64,000 nt of DNA, from NCBI RefSeq assembly GCF_034808145.1, contig NZ_JAXHGM010000001.1:992001-1056000 (forward strand). The letters are read 5' to 3'. The position numbers and the translations under genes are program-made. Under the pieces are notes generated by a model, which saw only the letters and a list, made by a program, of their open reading frames with translations, ran no database searches and was not told the origin of the DNA. This DNA is from Halorubellus sp034808145. Lineage in GTDB: Archaea > Halobacteriota > Halobacteria > Halobacteriales > Natrialbaceae. Within the stretch, counting starts at the first letter, position 1. Each line of letters starts with the position of its first letter. Positions 23,869 through 33,052 of the stretch are shown one piece after another.

Positions 23869-25080
23869 TTACTCGCGGAGCCGTTCGGCGACGAGCTCCT
23901 CGAGGTCGTCGCGGAGTTCGTCCACGTCGACCTCGTCGAGCACCGGCACGAAGAAGCCCTCGACGAGCATGTTCTTCGCGACCTGCGGGTGCACGCCCCG
24001 CGAGGTCATGTAGAACAGGTCCTGCTCGTCGACCTGCCCCACGGTCGCGCTGTGAGACGCTTCCGTGTCGTGGTTGTTGATGATGAGCTTCGGGGACGCG
24101 TCCGCCTCGCTCTCGTCCGAGAGCATCAGCGTGTTCTCGCGCTGGTACGAGCTCGTGTCCCACGCATCGGTCCCGACGTCCTGCACGCCCTCGTACACCG
24201 AGCGCGAATGGTCGTCGAGCACGCCACGCGTCACGAGGTCCGCGGTCGTGTGCTCGCCCTCGTGCCAGACGCGCGCCGCGACGTCGAAGTGCTGGTCCTC
24301 GTGCCCGAAGAACGCCCCGACCGTCTTCGTCTCCGAGGAATCGCCCTGCAGGTACGTCTCGACGCTTGACTTCGTCAACCGAGAGCCAACGTTCCCCTCG
24401 ATCCAGTCGACCGTCGCGTACGTATCGGCGTGGCCGCGCTTCAGCGTGTAGTTGTACGTCTCCTCGTCGAGGTTCTGGAGCGCCCCGTACTGCACACGCG
24501 AGTTCTCGCCCGCGACGACCTCGACGACACCACTGTAGTAGCGCTCGCCCTCGAGCGCGTCACCGGTACTCTGCCGTTCGAGAATCGTCACCGACGACGA
24601 CGCCTCGGTGACGACGAGCGTGTAGTTGAACAACGACCGCGAGTTCATCGCGGTGCGGACCTTCACGTCCTCCGCGTCCACGCCCTCCGGGACGTAGATC
24701 ACGGTGCCCGCGGAGAACAGCGCCGTCGACAGCGCCGTCAGGTAGTTCTCCTCGGGGTCGACGACGCTCGCGAAGTGCTCCTTCACGAGGTCCTCGTGCT
24801 CGGCGAGCGCCTCCGACCACTCCAGGACCTCGATACCCTCGTCGCTCACGCGGTCCTTGTCCTGCGCCGCGTTCAACGGGTCGACGAGCGTCTCGAAGTC
24901 GAGCGCGTCGAGGTTCGTCCAATCGCGTCCCGGCGTCCGGATGACGTCCGGCATGTCGAGGTCCTCGAGCGCCTCGAGCGCTTCGACGCGGGTCTCGGTG
25001 AGCCACTCCGGCTCGTCGAGGTCCGCGGAGATCTGTTCCACCTGCTCTCGTGTGAGGTTCGCGTGTACCTGCGTACTCAT
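23869..25080 (-). CDS. sufD: Fe-S cluster assembly protein SufD
   Basis: This 403-residue protein has the SufB/SufD beta-helix core. It is the shorter, more divergent of the pair and ends in the SufD-like block SRGVHPQVAKNMLVEGFFVPVLDEV. SufD forms with SufB and SufC the SufBC2D scaffold that builds Fe-S clusters in the cytoplasm. It is the last gene of sufC-sufB-sufD, starting 16 bases after the sufB stop. Conserved histidines such as the one in DTEASHSATVGQVDEQDLFY are present. Confidence 0.94.
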   Translation of the reverse strand: MSTQVHANLTREQVEQISADLDEPEWLTETRVEALEALEDLDMPDVIRTPGRDWTNLDALDFETLVDPLNAAQDKDRVSDEGIEVLEWSEALAEHEDLVKEHFASVVDPEENYLTALSTALFSAGTVIYVPEGVDAEDVKVRTAMNSRSLFNYTLVVTEASSSVTILERQSTGDALEGERYYSGVVEVVAGENSRVQYGALQNLDEETYNYTLKRGHADTYATVDWIEGNVGSRLTKSSVETYLQGDSSETKTVGAFFGHEDQHFDVAARVWHEGEHTTADLVTRGVLDDHSRSVYEGVQDVGTDAWDTSSYQRENTLMLSDESEADASPKLIINNHDTEASHSATVGQVDEQDLFYMTSRGVHPQVAKNMLVEGFFVPVLDEVDVDELRDDLEELVAERLRE

Positions 25081-25096
25081 TGTCTCCTCCCGGGAG

Positions 25097-26527
25097 TTAC
25101 CCGAGGCTACCCTCCATCTCGAGTTCGATGAGGCGGTTCAGTTCGACCGCGTACTCGATCGGCAGTTCCTCCGTGATCGGTTCGATGAACCCGGCGACGA
25201 TCATCTGCTTCGCGTCGTCGTCGTCCAGCCCACGCGACTGGAGGTAGAAGACGTCCTCGTCGCCGATCTTGCCGACCGTGGCCTCGTGCGCGACGTCGAC
25301 CTTCGACTCCTGGATCTCCATGTACGGCATCGTGTCCGACGTCGACTCGTTGTCGAACATCAGCGCGTCGCACTCGACGCTCGTCGACGAGTTCTCGGCA
25401 CCGTCGGCGATGTGGACGAGCCCACGGTAGTTCGTGCGGCCACCGTCCTTACTGATGGACTTCGACTCGATCGTCGACTTCGTGTCCGGCGCGTTGTGGT
25501 AGACCTTCGCGCCCGTGTCGATGTTCTGGCCCTCGCCAGCGAACGCGATCGTGATGTGGTTGTCCGTCGCACCGCGGCCCTTCAGGATCGTCGACGGGTA
25601 CAGCATCGTCGCCTTCGACCCCATCGAGCCCGACACCCACTCCATCGTCGCGTTCTCCTCCGCGATCGCGCGCTTCGTGTTCAGGTTGTACGTGTTCTTC
25701 GACCAGTTCTGGACCGTCGAGTACTGGACGTGCGCGTTCTCCTTCACGAACACCTCGACGCCGCCCGAGTGCAGGTTGAACTCCGAGTACTTCGGCGCGG
25801 AACACCCTTCGATGTAGTGCACCTCGGAGTTCTCCTCGGCGATGATGAGCGTGTGCTCGAACTGGCCCATCCCGTCGGAGTTCATCCGGAAGTACGCCTG
25901 GACCGGCATGTCGACCGTCGTGTCCTCGGGGACGTAAACGAACGACCCGCCCGACCAGATAGCGCCGTGCAGCGCCGCGAACTTGTTGTCGCTCGGCGGC
26001 ACGGCCTTCGTCATGAAGTACTCCTTGAGGATCTCGGGGTGCTCACGGACCGCCTTGTCCATGTCACAGAAGATGACGCCCTTCTCCTCCCAGCGCTCCT
26101 GCATGTTCTGGTAGACGATCTCGGACTCGTACTGCGCGCCGACGCCCGAGAGCGCGTTCTTCTCCGCTTCCGGGATGCCGAGCTTGTCGAACGTGTCCTT
26201 GATCTCGTCGGGGAGATCGTTCCAGTCGTCGACGCCGCCACGCGTCTCGATGTCCGGACGGATGTACGGTACGATCTCGTCGACGTCGACCTCGGACAGG
26301 TCGGGCGCGCCCGGCCAGTCGTCGGGCATCGGCATCTCGTGGTACTGCTCCAGTGCGCGAAGACGCCGGTCGAGCATCCACTGTGGCTCGTCCTTGTCCT
26401 CGGAAATGACGCGGATGGTCTCCTCCGTGAGGCCCTTCTCCGCCTTGAACGCCGAGCTCTCCTCCTTCTTGAACTCGAAACGCTTCTCGGTGTCGGTCTC
26501 CTTCAGGTGGTCTTGATCTGAACTCAT
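25097..26527 (-). CDS. sufB: Fe-S cluster assembly protein SufB
   Basis: At 476 residues this is the expected length for SufB. Family blocks include the early YESEIVYQNMQERWEEKGVIF, the GCSAPKYSEFNLH segment with the conserved core cysteine (near residue 230), and the C-terminal DVAHEATVGKIGDEDVFYLQSRG. SufB carries the nascent cluster on the SufBC2D scaffold. It lies 33 bases downstream of sufC and 16 bases upstream of sufD, forming one operon. It is the main Fe-S assembly system likely serving this organism's radical SAM and respiratory enzymes. Confidence 0.96.
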   Translation of the reverse strand: MSSDQDHLKETDTEKRFEFKKEESSAFKAEKGLTEETIRVISEDKDEPQWMLDRRLRALEQYHEMPMPDDWPGAPDLSEVDVDEIVPYIRPDIETRGGVDDWNDLPDEIKDTFDKLGIPEAEKNALSGVGAQYESEIVYQNMQERWEEKGVIFCDMDKAVREHPEILKEYFMTKAVPPSDNKFAALHGAIWSGGSFVYVPEDTTVDMPVQAYFRMNSDGMGQFEHTLIIAEENSEVHYIEGCSAPKYSEFNLHSGGVEVFVKENAHVQYSTVQNWSKNTYNLNTKRAIAEENATMEWVSGSMGSKATMLYPSTILKGRGATDNHITIAFAGEGQNIDTGAKVYHNAPDTKSTIESKSISKDGGRTNYRGLVHIADGAENSSTSVECDALMFDNESTSDTMPYMEIQESKVDVAHEATVGKIGDEDVFYLQSRGLDDDDAKQMIVAGFIEPITEELPIEYAVELNRLIELEMEGSLG

Positions 26528-26560
26528 GATTGATGTATCCGTGTTTGGTGGGCCAGACGG

Positions 26561-27481
26561 TTAAGCAGTCTCGTAGACCTGCTCGCGGACCCAATCGTAG
26601 CCCTCGTCCTCGAGCTTCTCCGCGAGCTCGGGGCCCTCGCTCATCACGACCTGTCCGTCGAGCATGACGTGAACCTTGTCCGGCTCCACGTAGTCGAGGA
26701 TGCGCTGGTAGTGCGTGATCTGGAGGACGCCCGTGCCCTGCTCGTCACGGAGCGCGTTGATGCCCTTCGAGACGTCCTGAAGCCGGTCGATGTCGAGCCC
26801 GGAGTCGATCTCGTCGAGCACCGCGATCGACGGCTCGAGGATGGCGGCCTGCAGGACCTCGTTCTGCTTCTTCTCCCCGCCCGAGAAGCCTGCGTTCAGG
26901 TACCGCTGTGCGAACTTCTCGTCCATGTCGAGCTGCTCCATCTTCTCCTGGAGGAGACCCTGGAACTCGGCGACGCCGACCTCGCCCTCGTCCATGTTCC
27001 CTTCCATCGGCGACGTCTCGTAGCCGACGTCTTCCTCGGCTTCCTCGGCTTCGTCGGCTTCCTCGTCGTCCTCGAAGAGCTCCTCGCGCTCCTCGAGCTT
27101 CGCGTTGAGTGCGGTGCGAAGGAAGTTCGTCATCGTGACGCCCTCGATCTCCGCGGGGTACTGGAACCCGAGGAAGATACCGAGCGCGGCGCGCTCGTTC
27201 GGTTCGAGGTCGAGGAGGTTCCACGTCCGCTTGTCCTCGGGAATCTCGAAGTCCTCGCCGAAGTCATCCTCTTCGAGGTGCAGGAGTACTTCGCCGTCTG
27301 TCACCTCGTAGGCCGGGTGGCCCGCGATGACCTTCGCTGTCGTGGACTTCCCGGAGCCGTTCGGTCCCATGAGCGCGTGAATCTCGCCGGAGTACACTTC
27401 CAGGTCGACACCGTCGAGAATCTTCTCGCCGTCGTCCTCCGCCACTTTCGCGTGGAGGTTGCTGAGTTCGAGTCGTGCCAT
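26561..27481 (-). CDS. sufC: Fe-S cluster assembly ATPase SufC
   Basis: This ABC-type ATPase drives SufBCD. Walker A GPNGSGKST (about residues 38-46), the signature FSGGEKKQNE and Walker B VLDEIDSGLD are all present. At 306 residues it is about 50 longer than bacterial SufC; the extra length is a highly acidic insert (around 128-168, Glu/Asp-rich, ending DVGYETSPMEGNMDEGE) between the Q-loop region and the signature, on the surface side. This is probably a halophilic adaptation. It is the first gene of the suf operon. Confidence 0.96.
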   Translation of the reverse strand: MARLELSNLHAKVAEDDGEKILDGVDLEVYSGEIHALMGPNGSGKSTTAKVIAGHPAYEVTDGEVLLHLEEDDFGEDFEIPEDKRTWNLLDLEPNERAALGIFLGFQYPAEIEGVTMTNFLRTALNAKLEEREELFEDDEEADEAEEAEEDVGYETSPMEGNMDEGEVGVAEFQGLLQEKMEQLDMDEKFAQRYLNAGFSGGEKKQNEVLQAAILEPSIAVLDEIDSGLDIDRLQDVSKGINALRDEQGTGVLQITHYQRILDYVEPDKVHVMLDGQVVMSEGPELAEKLEDEGYDWVREQVYETA

Positions 27482-27623
27482 TTGTAGAACCTCTTATCGT
27501 CTCTAGCCAGGGGTGTCCGCCCCATCAAGCTTTCGTAACGCCACCAGTTCTGCTTTGTCTACGAGAAATATTCTTTCCCGAAATGCAAACTATGTCCGCG
27601 TACGGAGACCGTAGACCCGCGCT

Positions 27624-27642
27624 CGCCGTGATTTTCACGGCG
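27624..27642. repeat. perfect 8-base hairpin between sufC and polB
   Basis: CGCCGTGA and its complement TCACGGCG flank a 3-base TTT loop. It lies downstream of the polB stop and upstream of the sufC promoter region. On the minus strand the T-rich CTTCTTTT (around 27651-27658) precedes rather than follows it, so if it terminates polB transcription it is not a standard terminator. It may also be a regulatory structure in front of suf. Confidence 0.55.
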
Positions 27643-27702
27643 AACAGCCTCAAAAGAAGCACCGCGCTACCGGTCGATAGGGTCGACTCGATCCGCCACG
27701 GC

Positions 27703-30700
27703 CTACATGAACGACCCGAGCCCGGTCTGCTCCTGACCGGTCTTCACCTCGTCCCACGACATCCCGAGCGCCTCGATGACGCGCGCGATCGGCCCCTTCA
27801 GGGTCTTGTCCAGCATCTTCTCGTAGTCCACGTCGAACTCCTCGGGAATCTGGTCGTCGTACTCGAAACAGATGACGTCCGGATCGCGCTTGAACTCGCC
27901 GTAGAGCGGATTCTCGCGGGGGTCCAAGTCGAGCTCCTCCTCCACGCGCTCGAAGTAGGACGGATGCACGCTCTCGAGGTACAACCGCTTGGGCTTGGAC
28001 CCGCTCGAGAAGTTCGTCCCGAACAGGAGGTTCGCGTACTTCGCCCCACGAACCTGCGCCGTATCCGTCTCGTAGTTGTCGAGCTTCTTCCCGATTCCGC
28101 CGGGAATCGCGATCTCGTCGTAGGAGTACTCGCCCGCGAGGAACTCGTCGATGACGTCGCTCACGTACGACCGGATGTTCTCCTGAGCCTCGCCGTAGAC
28201 GATGCGCTCGATGACGTCCTTCTGGACCTCCTTCGTCACCGCCGCGATGTCGCTGCGCTTGTACTCGAACCCCGTGATGTCCACGTCGTCCACGTCCTTC
28301 CCCTCCTTCCAGACGATGTGGCCCGCGTACCGCTTCTTCTTCCCCGCCTGGAAGAACCGCCGATACAGCTTCTCGAACTCGATCTGGAAGCGGTGGAACT
28401 CCGCGTTCAGCTTCTCGCGCGCGAACTCGTCGTAGGACGCGTTGATGTGCTCCTCTATCTCGAACGACGTCTCGATAGTCTCCTTCGTCGATATATCTGG
28501 CCCGAGTTCTATCATCACGGAGTCCGTGTCCCCGTATGCCACCTCGTGCCCGAGTTCGTTCGCGGACTCTTCGGTGAACTCGATGACGTCGCGGCCGGTC
28601 GCCGTGACCGCAGCGCCCATCTCCTTGTCGTACAGGCGGAACCGGTCCCAGCCGAGGACGCCGTACAGCGACTGGCCAACGAACTGGAACTTCCCGTTCC
28701 GGCCGGCGAGCAAGGTGTGGTTGTCCTCGACCGTCACGCAGTACGCTCCGTCGTCGGCGGTACTGGAGCGCCCGGACCGATGCATCCGGAAGCTGTTCTT
28801 CGCGTTCTTGGTACAGTAGATTCGCCACGATCCACTGTCGCGGTTGACGCTCGCGGTCAGACCGAGGTGGGTACAGAGCCGCAACACGTCGTCACGGAGG
28901 CGTTCGCTGGACGTCGTGTACCGCCAGCTGTTCGTCTGTCGGTCGCCATCGCCAGCGATGAGGGTCTGCAAGAACAGGTTCTTCTGTTCCTGGCTCAGCT
29001 CGAACACGAACTCGGGGATGCGCTTCTCGAAGCTGTCCCCACCGCAAGTTGTCGTGAGCCAGTCGCCCAGTAGCTTCGACGTGAACTGATAGCCGCGGTC
29101 GTCAGTGTACGCATCGAAGCCCATCCGGTCGAGCAGCGCTCCAATCGCCGAATGGTCGTCAGTTTCACCGCCGTCGGCGATCGTATCGCTCTTGATTGCG
29201 TCCTGTGCGATGTTCACCGACGTCGCGCTGCCACGGAGGTTCTCACCGAACTGCTTCTCGTCGGATACGTAAACCGACCCCTCCGTGATGTACCACGCGA
29301 GCAGCTCGAGGAAGTCGTCGCCGTCGTAGAATCGCGGAATCCACTTCCGCCCGCGTTCCGCGTGGACGTAGAAGCTCGAACAGTGTTCGTCCAGATATTC
29401 GCGGTGTTCCTCGAACTTGTCGGCGTCGAAGACGTAGCCGGTCGCTTCCTCACCCTGCTTCTGCATCTTGTCGGAATAGTACCCGACCTCGGCTTTGAGC
29501 GTGTGTCCGTGGACGTCGTTGTCGCACCAGACCTCGTAGCCGCCGTCGAGCAGTTCTGTGAGATCGACGCGCTCCAACGGGTCGCCGTCCGGGCCGTCCC
29601 AGTCGTGCGGGAGCTCGTAGTGTGATGCGTCGTTCAGCTCACCGGCTTCGACGAACCGGAAGTCGTCCCACGACGCGCCGTTCTTGTCGTCCTTCCGGAC
29701 GAGCATCCGGTGGTTCGGCGTGACACTGAAGTCCACCTTGCTCGTCTCGATGTCGACCATCTCGTCCCGATAGTCCGGATACTCCTGAGTCTCGACGACA
29801 GGTTTCACCTCCATCTCCATCGAGTCCGGGTCGAGCGAGTACACGTCGTCACCGACCTCGAGGTCGCGAATGTTCCTGACGCCGTCCGGCGTCAGCACGT
29901 CTGTGTCCGACGAGAAGCAGTTCATGATGACCTTGACAGCCGCTTGCTGCTGGTCGTAGGTCTCGTACTCGACGGTCCCGGGTTCGTGCTCGTTGCGCAG
30001 CGCCTTCTTGTCCTCGCGTTCGCCCAGCAGTTCGTCGACCATCTCCCGAATCATGCCGTCCGGTTCCTTGCGGAAGTGCGTCCCGTTCGGTGCGACGAAC
30101 GTGTCGCCGTCGTACGCGTCGGGGTCGACCTTCGTCTCCGGGCTGGCGTTCACCGTCACCATGCACATCGGGTAGAGGCTCTTCAGGTCCAGGACCGTCA
30201 CGTTCTCCTTGACGCCGGTGATGGGGTCGAAGACCGCACCGCCCTCGTAGTCCTCCGACTCCTGCTGGCCCTTCGAGGGGAGCGCGAACTCGCCGTGGAC
30301 CTTGTGGAGGACGTACATGTCGACCGTGTCGCCCGCCGTCGGGGCGTCCTCGAGTTTACACCCGACGAAGGTGCGGACCTCGTCGTAGAACGCGATGATG
30401 TCCTGCTTGCGGTCGAGTTCGACGCAGAGCTCGACGTCCCGGAGGTTGTACTCGAGGAGGCGGTCGGGCTCCTGCTCCCAGAGGTCGCCGATGTCGCCGC
30501 TGTAGCGCTCCTTCCCGACGTCGAGTTCGGTCTCGCCGACGGCGTCCAGCCGGTAGGAGTCGAGTTCGGTGAACTGTCGACTCTTGTACGCGTAGAGGAG
30601 GTCGAAGACGACCCGGCCCTTGACGTCGGGGCCGCCCCACCCGGAGCGCCAGACCTCGTTAACGCGCGAGAGCCGGTTGGCATCGAGGTCGTGGTCGTGC

Positions 30701-31683
30701 GCCGGCGACTGGAGGACGTCGAGGCGGTCGAGGAAGTACGGGGCGTCGAAGTCCTCGAAGTTCCAGCCCGTCATGACGTCGGGGTCCGTCTCCGTCACGT
30801 AGTCGAGGAACGCCGCGAGCATCGCCTCCTCGGTCTCGAAGACCTCGACGCGGTAGTCCATCTCGTCGGGGATGGGGTCGTAGTCGAGCTCCTCGGTGCT
30901 CGTGGTGGTCCCGGTGGCGTCGGGGGTCTGGAGCCAGCAGACGTACTCGTCGCGGTAGGAGTCGTGGCTCGTGAGGCAGACGATCTCCTCCTCGCCGTCC
31001 TCGGGAAAGCCGTTCCGGTCGTCGACCTCGATGTCGAACGTGTTCACGCGCGGGGTGACGGTCGCGTCGGTCGCCGCGACGTCCTCGTGATGGACGCGGA
31101 TGGCGGAGTCGTCGTCGTTCCAGGCGTTCGGGACGCGCAGTCCGCTATTGACGTCCTTGTCGATGAGGAACCGGTTCGGGAAGAGGATGTCCGCCTCGTA
31201 GTGCTCGAAGTGGTCGCGGACGTTCCCGACGTCCCGCGGCGTCCGTCCGAATATCTTCGCGAGTTCGTCGCCACGGATGCTCCGGAACGGCTCGCCGTCG
31301 TCGTCTTCGAGCACGTACCCGGTGAGGCCGTCGAAGTCCGCGATGCGTTCGTCGGAGACGTTCTCGACGGGCGCGTAGAAGTACGGCTGGAGCCCGTAGA
31401 CCTTCACGTGGACGGCGGTCCGGTCGTCGGGGCGGCGACCGAAGACGTGGATGACGGGTTCCTCGTCGTCGCCGCGACCCTCGACGGTGTAGTCGACCTG
31501 CGTGACGGCGACGTCGAGGTAGCTATCGGCGTCCGGGAGACCCTCTCGGTCGGTGTCGACGACCGAGGCCTCCGAGGAGACGTCGTCGGCGACCGCCCGT
31601 GCCTCTTCGGCGGGGCGGTCGCCGTCGTCGCCGCCGGGGAACGCGTCGGTCAGCGACATCTGTCCGGCGTCCGAATCTGTCAT
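27703..31683 (-). CDS. polB: family B DNA polymerase (PolB1) interrupted by an intein
   Basis: This replicative polymerase precursor has 1326 residues. The host protein has an N-terminal 3'-5' exonuclease domain (Exo I motif TFDIEVDD) and the polymerase motifs A (DLKSLYPMC), B (KVIMN / SLYGVLGW, split by the intein) and C (YGDTDSV). Removing the intein leaves about 910 residues, the usual length. The first 45 residues are acidic and include MSLTDAFPGG, possibly a PCNA-interacting element. ATG at 31683 is preferred over an in-frame GTG two codons earlier because the TATA-like TAAAAAGG at 31707-31714 sits 27 bases away. No other polymerase subunit is adjacent. Confidence 0.96.
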   Translation of the reverse strand: MTDSDAGQMSLTDAFPGGDDGDRPAEEARAVADDVSSEASVVDTDREGLPDADSYLDVAVTQVDYTVEGRGDDEEPVIHVFGRRPDDRTAVHVKVYGLQPYFYAPVENVSDERIADFDGLTGYVLEDDDGEPFRSIRGDELAKIFGRTPRDVGNVRDHFEHYEADILFPNRFLIDKDVNSGLRVPNAWNDDDSAIRVHHEDVAATDATVTPRVNTFDIEVDDRNGFPEDGEEEIVCLTSHDSYRDEYVCWLQTPDATGTTTSTEELDYDPIPDEMDYRVEVFETEEAMLAAFLDYVTETDPDVMTGWNFEDFDAPYFLDRLDVLQSPAHDHDLDANRLSRVNEVWRSGWGGPDVKGRVVFDLLYAYKSRQFTELDSYRLDAVGETELDVGKERYSGDIGDLWEQEPDRLLEYNLRDVELCVELDRKQDIIAFYDEVRTFVGCKLEDAPTAGDTVDMYVLHKVHGEFALPSKGQQESEDYEGGAVFDPITGVKENVTVLDLKSLYPMCMVTVNASPETKVDPDAYDGDTFVAPNGTHFRKEPDGMIREMVDELLGEREDKKALRNEHEPGTVEYETYDQQQAAVKVIMNCFSSDTDVLTPDGVRNIRDLEVGDDVYSLDPDSMEMEVKPVVETQEYPDYRDEMVDIETSKVDFSVTPNHRMLVRKDDKNGASWDDFRFVEAGELNDASHYELPHDWDGPDGDPLERVDLTELLDGGYEVWCDNDVHGHTLKAEVGYYSDKMQKQGEEATGYVFDADKFEEHREYLDEHCSSFYVHAERGRKWIPRFYDGDDFLELLAWYITEGSVYVSDEKQFGENLRGSATSVNIAQDAIKSDTIADGGETDDHSAIGALLDRMGFDAYTDDRGYQFTSKLLGDWLTTTCGGDSFEKRIPEFVFELSQEQKNLFLQTLIAGDGDRQTNSWRYTTSSERLRDDVLRLCTHLGLTASVNRDSGSWRIYCTKNAKNSFRMHRSGRSSTADDGAYCVTVEDNHTLLAGRNGKFQFVGQSLYGVLGWDRFRLYDKEMGAAVTATGRDVIEFTEESANELGHEVAYGDTDSVMIELGPDISTKETIETSFEIEEHINASYDEFAREKLNAEFHRFQIEFEKLYRRFFQAGKKKRYAGHIVWKEGKDVDDVDITGFEYKRSDIAAVTKEVQKDVIERIVYGEAQENIRSYVSDVIDEFLAGEYSYDEIAIPGGIGKKLDNYETDTAQVRGAKYANLLFGTNFSSGSKPKRLYLESVHPSYFERVEEELDLDPRENPLYGEFKRDPDVICFEYDDQIPEEFDVDYEKMLDKTLKGPIARVIEALGMSWDEVKTGQEQTGLGSFM
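28672..29919 (-). mobile_element. PolB intein with LAGLIDADG homing endonuclease
   Basis: A 416-residue intein sits exactly between Asn and Ser of polymerase motif B (KVIMN / SLYG), a known insertion hot spot in PolB genes. The N-terminal splicing block starts with Cys1 (CFSSDTDVLTPDGV) and block B has TPNHRML. Two dodecapeptide-type endonuclease motifs are intact, ELLAWYITEGS and LFLQTLIAGDG, each with an acidic residue. The C-terminal block reads TVEDNHTLLAGRNGKFQFVGQ and ends in Gln with Gly before it, instead of the usual His-Asn; the next host residue is Ser. Confidence 0.95.
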
Positions 31684-31706
31684 GTCCACACCCTCGGGGT
31701 CACCGG

Positions 31707-31714
31707 TAAAAAGG
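31707..31714 (-). promoter_or_regulatory. TATA box of polB
   Basis: Reading on the minus strand CCTTTTTA, centred 27 bases before the ATG at 31683; a leaderless promoter. Confidence 0.6.
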
Positions 31715-31857
31715 ACCCTGATTGGATGCGTTCGCGAGCGCTCGTCCGCGCCGGTAGCAGCGGATTAATCCCGACGCCGTCTTGCGGGTCGCGGCGATGG
31801 CGTGGCAACAAGACCTTTATGTATGTGAGTTCTTGGCACAGGTAGAGGTGAACGGGC

Positions 31858-32037
31858 TTGACCAACCACGCATCAGACGGTGACGAACAGCAGGCCGACG
31901 ACCGTGAGCCCGCGGCAGACGAGATGGGGTCCATCGAGACATACGAGACGAACGACGGCGTCGTATTCTACGACGCGGAGAACCCGCTCGCGTGGGTGGA
32001 AGCCAACGAGACGTGCTCGCTCCGCGAGCGAGCCTGA
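31858..32037 (+). CDS. small haloarchaeal protein (tentatively DUF7331)
   Basis: This 59-residue acidic protein has a conserved C-terminal block, SIETYETNDGVVFYDAENPLAWVEAN, typical of a haloarchaeal family I place as DUF7331. The function is unknown. The start appears to be TTG at 31858 (TNHASDGDEQQ follows); no ATG or GTG in frame lies nearby before the conserved part. A TATA-like CTTTATGTA lies near 31815, implying a leader of 15-20 bases. It is divergent from polB. Confidence 0.65.
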   Translation: MTNHASDGDEQQADDREPAADEMGSIETYETNDGVVFYDAENPLAWVEANETCSLRERA

Positions 32038-32092
32038 CACCGCGCGGACGCCAACGAACACGCTTTTCCTGCTCAGCATCGAACGTTCGGCA

Positions 32093-32548
32093 GTGACGAC
32101 CGAGGAGGAGTCGACGGGCGACGGCGACGCGGATTCGACCGCCAGCGACGCTCGTGCGACGGACGACGGGAGCGAAGCGGCGTCGGCGGCGCGAGCGGAC
32201 GCGAACGCGGACGGCATCGAGTCGCGTCTCGCCGGCGGCCCGGACGAGCTCGCCGACCCGCGCGACGGCCTCCAGAACCCCGCTGAGAACGTCCCCCGGC
32301 CCGAGGTCCCGGACGTCGCGCCGGACGCTCCCGAGGCACCGTCGACCGACGACGTCCCCGAAGGCCTGCGCGCCGAGTTCTGGGAGCTCGTGTTCGCCGC
32401 GAACGTCGCACTCTTCGGGCTCTCGCTCGGCGCGATGCTCGTCGGCTTCCAAGAGAACGTCTCCCTCGGCGCGCTCTCCCTGCTCGTCGGCGCACTCGCG
32501 AGCGTCTTCCTCGTCCACCGCTACCGGAACCGCAGCCATACGCCCTGA
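32093..32548 (+). CDS. acidic protein with two C-terminal membrane helices (tentatively DUF7322)
   Basis: This 151-residue protein has about 95 mostly disordered acidic residues followed by two hydrophobic segments (WELVFAANVALFGLSLGAMLVGF and LGALSLLVGALASVFLVHRY). The arrangement suggests a cytoplasmic tail on a hairpin membrane anchor. It resembles a haloarchaeal family (DUF7322, from memory) often near small-protein genes. The GTG at 32093 fits the start of the acidic region. Function is unknown. Confidence 0.7.
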   Translation: MTTEEESTGDGDADSTASDARATDDGSEAASAARADANADGIESRLAGGPDELADPRDGLQNPAENVPRPEVPDVAPDAPEAPSTDDVPEGLRAEFWELVFAANVALFGLSLGAMLVGFQENVSLGALSLLVGALASVFLVHRYRNRSHTP

Positions 32549-32616
32549 CCTGCCACCACCGCGGGGCCTCCCGGGACCGTGACGCCTAACCGCACCGCCG
32601 GCGAAGACCGGAGCAC

Positions 32617-33045
32617 ATGCGTACCGTCGAAGGCCCGGACGGCGCCTCGCTACTCGTCAGGAAGACGTCGGGCGATTCGCTGCTCGTCGCTGACCCGGAG
32701 ACCGGCGAGGAGCGCTACGTCGCGCGCGCCGACGTCACCGAACTCGACGGCGAGTCCGCGCTCGCGACGGCGGCGAACGCCGTCCCCGCCGCGACCCGTC
32801 GCGTCCTCAGCGCCGTCCACGACGACGAGTCGCTCGGCCTCCTCCTCGAGATCGCGGACCGCGGCCCGCTTCCGGCCGTCGCCCTCCTCGACGACTACGA
32901 CCGCTGCGAGAGCGACCTCCACGGCCTCCTCACCGAGTTCCGCGCCGCCGGCCTCGTCGACGAGGCGCGCGTCCACGGCGAACGCGGCTACGACGCCACC
33001 ACGGTCGCTCGCGACGGGCTCGAACCACTCCGGTCGAACGACTGA
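32617..33045 (+). CDS. haloarchaeal conserved protein with probable winged-helix fold (tentatively DUF7346)
   Basis: The first 45 residues form beta strands (MRTVEGPDGASLLVRKTSGDSLLVADPETGEERYV). The remainder is helical and its last part, LLDDYDRCESDLHGLLTEFRAAGLVDEARV, looks like a winged helix as in small archaeal DNA-binding proteins. It converges on rad50 with an 8-base gap. Its conservation next to DNA-repair genes would suggest a nucleic-acid role, but that is not established. Confidence 0.65.
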   Translation: MRTVEGPDGASLLVRKTSGDSLLVADPETGEERYVARADVTELDGESALATAANAVPAATRRVLSAVHDDESLGLLLEIADRGPLPAVALLDDYDRCESDLHGLLTEFRAAGLVDEARVHGERGYDATTVARDGLEPLRSND

Positions 33046-33052
33046 CAGCCGC

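Noticed and set aside
27540..27600. AT-richer stretch with GAAATATTCT-like sequence before sufC
   Set aside because: It looks like an operator but the palindrome is imperfect and I could not align it to the start of transcription; only the hairpin at 27624-27642 was kept.
29710..31845. A 711-codon open frame antisense to polB
   Set aside because: It mirrors acidic codons of the polymerase and intein (Val/Arg/Asp-rich repeats) and has no domain; the minus-strand gene is unambiguous.
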